Origin: Smittium culicis
Lineage: Eukaryota > Kickxellomycota > Harpellomycetes > Harpellales > Legeriomycetaceae
Direction of reading: 5' to 3'
DNA: 33,654 bases
NCBI GenBank assembly: GCA_001970855.1
Contig: LSSN01005956.1
Coordinates: 1-33,654 of the forward strand
Shown: in pieces, positions 19,566 to 29,312 of the stretch
Layout: each line of letters starts with the position of its first letter
How positions within the stretch are numbered: position 1 is the stretch's first letter
Translations under genes and position numbers: made by a program
The notes under the pieces: model-generated
The model's input: only the letters and a program-made list of their open reading frames with translations
Told to the model about the DNA's origin: nothing
Database searches by the model: none

Positions 19566-22250
19566 TAAAAAAAATTTCTCCCTATTCTTCTCCGCCGGTC
19601 TAACGGCTCCGTATCCATTGGAAATTGGTTCAAATCGGCTTTTAAATCGCTTATATACTGAAATATAAGTGATTTGGGAACACAAATGCCGCTCAAAAAC
19701 TTTGCTGTTACTAGCTCGAAATTTGAGCCGGCGGTTACAACGCGAAGCTGGCTAAAATGTTGATTAGACTCGCGGAAAGGGGCTTTCCGACTAGTTCCGA
19801 CCGGGATTCATCGGAATTCAAAAGCAATAAAATGATGCCAGAGCGGATCGAATCTGGTAAGAACCAAAAAATCGTTTCAGTTCTGATACTTTTCCATAGA
19901 GCGCAGTCTAATAGAAAGTGGTCCGCCGTATCAGTGGTCTGGAGCCTGCAGAAGGGAAAATATTTTTTTATACTTTATATCGATTATTTTGGCATTTTCT
20001 AGGTGCTGAAAAGTCCAGCAGCTGCCCATCAACATTTTCAATATGTCCTGGAGGCCCATCCTCAGTGCCTGGTGAAATTCCTGAAAGCTAATCCAGCTTT
20101 CTTTCATGCTGATATTACGGCTGCATGGCCATTGTTTTGCTTTTTTGCGGTTATTTTTGGTTTTGGAATTTATCAGAGCGATAGAAGACTGACCAGCTGC
20201 GTTTTTTGTGCAGTGTTTCTTGATACTTCAGGTGAATCTGGTCACCCATGTTGATTTCTTCCCCTTAATAGACTGCATGATGAGGTCAGCTATACACGTT
20301 TTTGACCTTGTCCACTTGATATATGCACACTCACATGCAGTGCTGGTGCGCATGAACACTGAGCTGATGCCCAGTTCCTCGAGGATCCGCTCCATGGAGG
20401 CGCTTTTTCCTACCTTGGAAACCATGCCAGATTCATTTTCAATTATGTTCTGAATGATGCGGTATCGGTTTTAGATCATCCGAAGTTCTCGCCACTGTAG
20501 CACGCAATAGGTAGCAGGACCGAATTTATGAACCGAATTTTGAGTTCAGTCAGCACTCCAGAGCGGTTTAAAAAAAAATAACCAGCATACATGGCCTTCT
20601 TTGCTTTCATTTTATTGTTCTTAATTGTACCAGTCACACTTCATTTGGAATTCATTATGTATCCCAAGTATTTGTACTGGTTCGTGGTGCTGATTTTCTG
20701 CTAATTTAGCGTCAGTACGGTCAAATTGTCGCAGTTGACAGCAATGATCGCACGTTAGAAGACATTCACAGTCATTTACCAGGTGTTCAAACACACAGTG
20801 ATGGCATCCAATGAGGTTTTCAGGTTTTCGGCTGAGTTTTTCAGAACAACTGCATCTTCTGCATAGTAGTCCTGGTAGTAGATAGGGCAGTCAGGGAACT
20901 TATACACTTGATATTTGATTTAATATACGTTAATGAAGAAACATAACAGGGTAGGTGAGACTGGGTATCCTTGGCGTATCCCACAGAGGTATTAGTAGGA
21001 AACTGACAGTTTATCTTCGATTCTAACTGTGATCTTGGGGTCATATTAGAACAATCTGATGATATTGAATATTTTCCCCCAAATTAAAAGGGACCGCAGC
21101 TTGTGGATAAATGTCATGTGGGGCACTCAATCGTATGCCTTGCTATAGTCTATATAGCAGATCCATGTTTGCAAGTTTTTTATTTTGCGCCACTTCACAA
21201 TTTCATATAGGGTGGTAGCTGGGCTGAAAACTCCTTAAATCGTGGAATTTGGCTTGTTTCTTGACTAAAATATTGTATTTCTTGTCTATTGCGGCTAATT
21301 TCGTGGCTACAATCTCAGAAAATAACTTGATTTGTGTAGGGATCAGTGTTATTCACCTGTAGTTTTTTAGGGCCCTTCATGTCGCTTATATTGAGCACAG
21401 GTATAACCATATTTGTCTTCATTGATTTTGGGATGTTCCTGGTCTCGTAAATTATTTTAATAATTTTGAAAAATATTTTTTCGGGATGATAAGTTTGTGA
21501 TTTTTCAGCCATCACCAATTTCTAGATCTCGCTGGGCACCCCATCGGCTCCAGGAGCCTTGTTATTGGGGGTATCTTTGAGCGCAATAGTGATATCAGCC
21601 CAGCTGATTGAGTGATCGCACTCTGGGTATTAGCCAGAGTCATCGCTAAGCAGTTTCTTCCACTTTGATGGTCGCTTCTATTTCCAGTAGTGACTTTTTC
21701 AAGATCACTAAAGCACAGGTTCCATATTTCAAGTTTTTTTGTAGCTACAGTTCTTAAATTTTTATCTAAATCGTATACCGAACTGTTTGAGACACTATGA
21801 AACGTGTTCCCAATGTATGATTTGATATAGAGCCAGAATTTTTTGGGTCTGTTTTCCAGTAATTGATCGGCGATCAATTTAAGCTTTTTGGTCTGGTTGA
21901 ATTTTCGATCATCTCGAATTGAAGCATATGTAATCGAATTTGAATTCATGTAGTTTTTTATTGACCCAGTTTTATCCGTTAATTTTTTAAACATTTTTCA
22001 GCGCCTTTTAATATTTTTTTTATGTATTCTTGGGAAGCACAGTTTTATTGCTTTATCCAGTAGCTCCTACGGCTCCCATATGAGCAGATTGGGGCCAAAA
22101 AGCGTTCATTAGGCCATTTCAAATCTCATCTAGAGCGATATTTGCATCGGATATTGCGGCAGATCGATTATTACTGGTAAATTTATCTCAAGCCAATAAT
22201 ATTCTTTTGACGCTTAATTTTCCGCTTTTTTTTGGAATCTCAAGGCTGTC
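19566..22250 (-). mobile_element. 5'-truncated, degenerate LINE with RT domain, copy B
   Basis: Read leftwards from about 22,250 to 19,566. Landmarks in order on the - strand: a pre-RT segment with RPKKFWLYIKSYIG (in the 21,994-21,512 frame), an RT entry segment with KTNMVIPVL (21,518-21,315), the RT motif GIRQGYPVSP (about 20,945-20,985), the catalytic box as YAED (20,865-20,854) instead of YADD, and the C-terminal knuckle C-x...-D-T-A-D-H-F-L-L-D-C near 19,915-19,955. The 3' UTR is shared with copy A. Frames shift repeatedly and carry internal stops, and no APE-type endonuclease is seen, so the copy is dead. Most short frames on either strand within 19,750-21,994 are fragments or shadows of it. 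The clade is unresolved. Confidence 0.9.
19645..19674 (-). other. LINE 3' tail stem-loop, copy B
   Basis: On the + strand AATCGCTTATAT (19,645-19,656), a 6-base loop and ATATAAGTGATT (19,663-19,674) pair over 12 positions with one mismatch. It lies roughly 75-105 bases from the element's 3' end, as in copy A, and keeps the CACTTATA core on the element's sense strand. Confidence 0.58.
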
Positions 22251-24960
22251 TCAACATTAAATTTCATTGAAAATATATTCAAACAATATTTAATCGCAGT
22301 ATTACAAAACTCTCGATTAAAAAACGTATAAATATCTTATAAAAGAAATTTTTGATATAAGAAAAAAATTGTGGTTTAATCTAATATCATATCCTTTTCA
22401 TGAATTTTTTATTACACAAAAATAATTAATATTTAAAATATATTAAAAAATACTTAAAAATTTGAAAAAGATATTAAATAATCGATTATATCATATAATA
22501 GGGAATATACTTATTTTAATAAAAAATAATCAAGATAAACTAATCCATCTAAGAGTGAAAAAAATACTAGATAAGGTACTTTTTTACGTAAATTAATAAG
22601 ATTTTTTTTTTTCACTTTTGTTTAAAAAAATTATATTTCCATCTCTAAAAATAAAATCAAAAAAATTTCTAACAATTAATAATTCTTTGCGAAATATTAT
22701 TTAAAGAGGTTTTTTTTATAACAAGGGGTAATTTTGGTAATTTTTTTTTTTTTTAAAATTAAACTTATAGGTAGTGTTGAATTGAAAATCTATTGAAAAA
22801 AATTGATTTAAATAATAAAATACTCCTGAATATTAAATTTAGACGATAAATTTAATATCCTACTAAAAAATAATGGTTTTAAAGAGCATCTAGGCTTCAT
22901 ATTTGTTGTAAGCTAATGAGGGTTTGATTATTAGGCTAAATTTGTGTAAGATAATGGCTATACTAATTTATATTTTATTTATAAAGATGTAATATACTAA
23001 TAATATTACCAATAATTTGTGAGAGATTTTAGAAGGATAAAAAGTTTTATGTTATTTAAACAGATTAAACGACTTGATTTTCTGCTAAAGGAACAGCAGT
23101 TGTTTAAATGCTTTATTTGGTTTGAGTTGTTGACCAACTTGCTATATAAAGTCGGCCAGCGAGATTTGCAATGAACTGTTGATGTTAACAATATGCATTG
23201 TAAGTCTTGCAGTTGATCTGGTTGTTCTATGTAAGAAAGATTTCTTACACTTTGAATTGTTTTTAAATTTTCACTGATTTACGAGCTTAATATTTTTTGG
23301 TATATAATTATTAATTGATTCATTTTAATAGTAAAACTATTATATATTTATTAGTTAAATATTGGGGAAAACAAATTTTAGTAAGGGTTAATAGCAATAA
23401 GTTAATGAATCGATCCAAATACTTGGTTAAAATTTACATTATCCATGAATTTTCTTAGCTAAGGTAAGTGATAGGATTCGAAGATTTATACATTTTTTTT
23501 ATATTTTAATTAATTAATTAATTAATTTTTTTTTTTAAAAGCTTGTGGTTAATTCAATAATATTCTATTTATTATAAAAGTATGGTGATATTCTGTAAAA
23601 GAAACTAGAGATCGATTTTTTCATTCGAAATTAAAATTAAAAAAGGTAATTTTCATATAAATAATAAATTAAAGCGATGTAATACTTATTTTTAGCGTAT
23701 TTCTTATAATCCCAAATATGATTGGAGAATAATAAGCATAGAAGAAAATGTATATAATTATATAAAAATACCGCTTTGGAATTTAATCCAAAAAAAAAAA
23801 AGCTCATATAAAAAAAGCAATATTATGACTAGCTTATTACATGATTAAGGTGTATTTACTTTATAAACTTAGGTATCAGCTGATGAATAGCATTCATATA
23901 TATTCTAGGTATGAAGGATGTATGTTCTATGAATTTTTAGCGATTCGCCCATATTTTTTTTCTAAGAATAAAAAAAAAAGAGAATAATATACCTATGGTC
24001 ATACAAGCTCTATATTTTGCAAGAAAAAAATTTTTTTTTGTTTTTTTTCCGAGGAGATGTAGTTAATTATAGAAAAATCATCTCGTTTATATCTAAATTT
24101 TTTCTAATTGTGAGATATTGTAACAAATAAATGCTTTATATATTTAAATATTTGTGTTAAATAGGCGCATACTTTAAATCAAAAGCGTATTTCCAGTTTA
24201 TTTGATTGGAGATAGTCTGTACACTATAGCTTCTGCGGTATTAATTCAAGCAAAATAAATGATATGGATATATGAAGTTTTATTTATTTAAATATAAATG
24301 AATGAATGAATGGATATATGTCATCAGTATGAATATTTTGAGATCAGGTTGTAGTCCTTAAAATTTTTTTAAAATAAATTAAAAAATGAATTTAGTACTA
24401 GCGATACTATTGTCGCATTCTAATAACATAAAAAGGATCTAAAGAGAGTTTGTGTAAAGTCTATTGATCTTATATTAGTAGATAAAGAACTAAGAGACAT
24501 ATATTTTTATTGTATAAAATTTTCCAAAAGATGTAAAAACGATGGAATTGTGCCTTATAAGGGGTCACTAAATAAAAAAAAAACAAAATTTTTTCTGCAA
24601 AATAGCTGCTTGGTATAAAAGTTTTAAAATTGACGAATTGTGATACACTAGATCGTTGAGGCATAAAAAATCGAGCAAAAATCGGAATTTAGTAGTGGAG
24701 GCATAAGTGGTGCTTGATCCAATATTCTACCCAAATTCAAATCTATTAGAACCATTTTGATATTTTTCAACAAGTATGAATAAAAAGGCCTGGAACAGAA
24801 TATTCTATGATTGGTATTTGGAGCTTATTTTTCTGATTATTTGACTTTGGACCATTATTTCGAGGATTGAAGAGAGGTATATCGCTCGTAAATAGAATTA
24901 TACTTAGACATGGGCCAGGTCCAATATCATTTAAAGATACGTGCATTAAAAGATGCAAAG
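22251..24960. other. AT-rich intergenic
   Basis: Nearly pure A/T from 22,251 to about 22,900, with somewhat mixed islets after that. Simple repeats: (TAAT)n near 23,506-23,526 and (AATG)n near 24,297-24,312. A 41-residue + frame with ATG (23,049-23,174) is listed under findings. A palindrome lies at 23,230-23,249. No gene is supported. Confidence 0.45.
23230..23249. repeat. Perfect inverted repeat
   Basis: TGTAAGAAA (23,230-23,238), spacer GA and TTTCTTACA (23,241-23,249): 9-bp arms, nearly a continuous palindrome. No gene nearby explains it. Confidence 0.55.
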
Positions 24961-27900
24961 TTATAATCATAAAACCATCTAAGATTCAAGTGTGTTACTG
25001 GGCGATAGCCTAGCCGGATTACTTTTAGCTTTTTAAAAAAGCTTATTTATACCAAGGGGTGGTGGATAGGAGAAAACTATTAGCTACAATTTCAAGATAA
25101 AATGGGGAGGGGGGGCGGAGTGACGAGATGGGTTTTACATCGCAATCCATATCAATAAATTTCGACATCCAACATTAAAAAAAAAAAAAAAGTATGTGGT
25201 ATTATATTCTCACTTTTAGTATCGCTCAGTTCGCTCCATTTTTCAGCTACATAGTATATGTATGGCTTATAGATAACAAATATATACACCTTGCGCCGTG
25301 TTATTTTGGTTTTCAAGGTATTCAGATTGCAAGGTGCTTTATCTAAAAGTTATTCTTGTGTATACTAGATAAAGAGTTGATTAGTCACTAAATGCGTATA
25401 CAGGATTATCTATACGTATCAAAAAAAGGCAGCAAATCCATCGATTCAAGAAAACTTGAATAAAAATAAAAGATGCAGTTTTGTAATAGTCTTAGCTTTA
25501 TAGTCGATCAGCAACTGTAGTTTCCAATTTATTAGGAATCTCAGATAATCAAGTTTACTAATAAATTGAGATTTTTATGCTAAAACTCTATAAATAGGAA
25601 ATAGCATTTATGATAATTGGTATGATATCAAGTCGGAAAACCAAATTAGGCCAATGAGGCACATGCTGCACTTTTCTTTCTTATCATTAGGCCCTTTTTT
25701 AGAAAATAAAGATGTGTATTTGATTGGTTAATTAACAAAAGCGCCAATTCATAATATTTTTAATGTTTAATTTTTACTTGATGTTTTTCTTGTAATATTT
25801 TTGTGGATGAGGTTTAATTGCGACTAAGTGGGCGGAGATTAGCAATTACTGGCTAAAAAAAATAATAAAGAAAAGAAAAGGAAGGTTATTGATCCGGTCA
25901 AGAAAATTGTTGGCCGCAAATGGAGCGACGGGGGTATGGCAGCCAATTGTACATGAAAAGTTTTCACACACCTTTAATTTATAGTGATCTTTTTTTTTTT
26001 TAAATTTTTGCTTCAATGGCAAAGAGTACTTCAACCAGTGGATGGACCAACATTATACTTTTTATATCGAGGTACAGGAGGGACGGAGGTAGGACCGGAG
26101 ATTTGATTTTTGTGTAGATTTATACCTTACTTTAAATATACCTGAGAAAAAAAATAAATAAAAAAAAGTGTTTGGGAAAATAGTATTATTTAATTGATTT
26201 TTCTAATATTGGACCAATTGGTAGATCTTCAGCCATCAGCCGAATCTTTTTTTTTTATTTAGAGATGAAAATTTCACTGAAATCAACATTTTTTTTATTA
26301 AAGTATAAAGAATGTAATGGTGATTATGGAACAAGCCAATTATAGGAATAAACAAAGAAAATAGTTAATAGATGTAATTATATAACTTGAATTGAAAAAA
26401 AAAACGGAAGCCAACATATTATAGAGCTGACAAATACTTTTTTAGATCTAAAATTACAAAGAATAAAATAAAATAAAATAAAATTCAGAAATTTATAAGC
26501 GTAGATTAAGAAAAATCGATTTTCCGTAATCTATTTTTTTTTTTAGAGAATCTGACAATTTGATGAGTTTCGGGCATTTCACCAACTTGTTCTACAAGCA
26601 TAAAAATGTATTTCTATCGTTCTTTTTGCATACTGAAAGCCATTACATATTTTCTTGCTTGCAGAAAAAGATTAGCCGATCTTCTTTATAAAAAAAAAAC
26701 ATCAAGAATTGGCTATTGTTAGAAACTCCTTGCCCTTAATTTTTTTTACCTAAAATCTACCTTTTCTTCTAAAACGCTTGATACTCAGCTCTATTCTTTC
26801 CTGCATGGCCGCAATAATGAGTATCGGAATTCCAAAAAAAAAGTTCAGCAAATCTCTTTATCTACTGGCTTTGGGCTTTATGTTTAGCCATTGCTGTATA
26901 TAACGAAACTTCCCCGACCTATCTGGCTGTTGTATGGAACGAACACTGTATTCCTTCGAGTATTTAAAACAAATATGGATTGTTCAGAAAAACGGCCAAT
27001 AATGATACGATAAGGTGGAGCTCTAAATTCTAATGCTTACAGCCTTTTGACCTTAGTCCCTTATCCCACCCAACACTCTTTGAAATAAAAAAAGCGAATT
27101 TACTGATTCGCTTATGATTTACAACTAAATCCCTATTTGCTGGTACTACACAGCAAGCCATTATACTTATTAATCTCGGAATTAAATTATTTTCATAGAA
27201 TGACAACTCCTATATTTGCTAGATAAACTGTCTACCTTCTTTATGAAAAATTATTTGTTGGGGTATTCTTACGAGTGACGGATCATTATTCATTGAAATT
27301 ATATTTGCTTATTTACAACAGGCAACGCTATTGGCTGTATCATAAAATTCATTCGATAACATTTTCTATTAAGATTCCAAAATAGAAGAACCTCCGCCAA
27401 GTAGGAAAAATATACTAGGAAAAGCTCTCTCCTCAAAATAATCTCTCAGTTATAAAAAAAAAAAAGCCTAACGTTACTCACAAAAAAAGTGAATAATGTT
27501 ATCGAGAAAAAAAGTATAATAGAACATTAACTAGTGCTTTAAAATAGAGTTTTTTTTTTTTAGTTTTAGACAATATGACTCGGTTTATTATTGTAACTAA
27601 AGTAGGAGGATAAACAAAAACACATAAATAAAAAATAAATTAAATAATATAACTATAAAAAAGAGTAACGGGGGATTAAATTAGTTTGAATGAACGGGAT
27701 AATAAATATGAGAAAAAAGATTAAAAGAGTACTAAAAAATACATTAACATTAAAGCAAAAAATATATATATTACAGTCACAGCTAGAGAAAGGAGTGAAG
27801 AGAATGTTTGTGGGAATCCCTTTCATATCCCATCCAAAAAAGTTTACATTTGAGCTCAAACAGAGATAACAAACTGGATGTTTTACTGGATTGGGGAAAA

Positions 27901-28084
27901 AATAGAGGAGTTGAGAAGCATGAAAGGATTCAAGAGGTAGAGAGAATATTTTGTTGAGGTAAACGTTTTTTTTTCCTGGAATTGCGAGATATATTGAAGG
28001 GAAGTTTGAGGATGCATGGAGGAGAATGGTGGTAAAATGGTTGGTGAAGGAAAGGAGAAGGGTGAGAGGATTATATATTTGAGT
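24961..28084. other. Intergenic with moderate-GC islets; 3' flank of the HMG gene at right
   Basis: Islets near 25,640-26,110 and 26,560-27,060 carry short open segments on both strands but no identifiable gene. An (AAAAT)n repeat lies near 26,463-26,484. Two hairpins occur: AAGCGAAT/ATTCGCTT at 27,092-27,113, and imperfect 13-bp arms at 27,469-27,501. About 27,600-28,084 is purine-rich on + (C/T-rich on -), directly downstream of the HMG-box stop, and is probably its 3' UTR. The - frame 27,883-28,155 follows from this C/T bias. Confidence 0.4.
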
Positions 28085-29312
28085 TTATCGTTCCATGTTT
28101 GTGAATTGACCAAAATTTTGGTGGACAATGGGTTGCGAATATTTTGCTTTGTCAACGGTTGAGCCAGAAGAGTTTGAAGATTTTTTGCCTTTAGGTCTTC
28201 CGACTCTTCCTACAGTATCTTCTTGCGCGTAGAATTGGTTCAAGTATTCTTGGTACTCTTTGTATTGAGGCGATTTTCTGTACTGATTCATGAGCTTTTC
28301 ATATTCATCTTTGGCGTTCTTTGCTAGCTCATCATAAAACATTTTTCTAGATGCATCGAGGTTAGACCATTGATCGCTGTGTATTTTGGAGAGATCAACA
28401 AATGAAAGTTTTTTATGCTCGAGTTTTTTGTTCAAATCTTCTCTGAAAAGTTGGTAGGCAGATTTCCATTTTTCAGGAGCGTTTGGGTCCTTTTTAGGAT
28501 GTTTCTTGTACTTTCTCTTGTATGGAGAATTTGAAATGGAGGTGATGTGCGAAGTAACAGTGGAGTATGGGTGGGAGGAGAGCATATGCTGTGATCTTTC
28601 TACACTGAAAATAGGGCCGTTCTGAGAGTGGCTTGGATAATACAGTGGGGAATCGTGGATAACTGGGTTTGGAGGTTGACTATGGGTTTGGCTATGGACT
28701 TGGTTGTGAACTTGATTATGAGGTTGTTGGTGTTGAGGAGCTGGGTTACCTTGGCCGTAGATATTGTGATTCATGGAATTTGAAGGATGAAGAGCTATTA
28801 ATCCAAAAAAAAGAGTAAATTAATAATGTATTTAATAAACTGGATGTATAAGTGTATAAGATGTGACTTACAATATGAAAAATTATTTCTGGGAGAAGAG
28901 CTATGCTGCATGTTTACATAGTCATTATTGAATCTATCACCAGGTTGGTTTGGTGGCTGTTTTGGAGGACCCTAGAAGTAATAAAAATGGAGTTAATTAG
29001 TATAATGAGTCGAGTATAGATACTTAAATGGGAAAAAAGAATATGTTCAGATCATATCTTACATTAAATCTTCTAATATCGCGGCTAGCAGGGTTTGGTA
29101 CAGACCCCATTTTTTGAATATCCAGCATCTATTGAAATAAAATAAATCACAAGTTAGTTTAAAGCTAAGTAGGGAGGAGGGGACTAATATTTTGAAAAGC
29201 GAATTACATTAACGGCATTGATTCTGTCGAATTCATCCTTATAGAAAGGAACAGGATATGTGTTCATGTTTAGTCCTTGCATAATGATTCTGTCACCGCC
29301 TTGACTATCCAT
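28085..29312 (-). CDS. HMG-box protein with AT-hook-like tail, four exons
   Basis: Read leftwards: exons 29,312-29,208, 29,128-29,063, 28,971-28,872 and 28,794-28,085, giving 326 residues. The introns are 79, 91 and 77 bp with GTAATT, GTAAGA and GTAAGT donors; the first two have CTAAC- or TACTAAT-type branch sites. The frame is kept across all three joins. Residues 1-97 come mostly from the small exons and are Asn/Pro-rich. About 107-132 is Gln/His/Pro-rich. A single HMG box spans about 193-262, beginning KKDPNAPEKWKSAYQLF. A conserved-looking extension YKEYQEYLNQF follows, then an AT-hook-like GRPKGKK at 289-295. HMG boxes bend DNA; with the AT-hook-like motif this suggests a nuclear chromatin or transcription factor that prefers A/T DNA. 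The largest single open frame covers only the last exon from an internal Met (28,774); the upstream exons are clear from splice sites. Target genes are unknown. Confidence 0.93.

Noticed and set aside
19621..19650. ggttcaaatc resembling a tRNA B-box
   Set aside because: It lies in the LINE 3' UTR, with no acceptor stem or A-box at the right distance. No convincing tRNA was found anywhere on either strand.
19757..20453. Several 65-83 codon frames on both strands
   Set aside because: They lie within the degenerate LINE copy B and are shifted-frame or antisense fragments of its ORF2 tail.
27883..28155. 90-codon - strand frame with ATG overlapping the HMG C-terminus
   Set aside because: It overlaps the HMG coding exon out of frame, and its Ser/Pro/Phe-rich text follows from the C/T bias of the probable 3' UTR.
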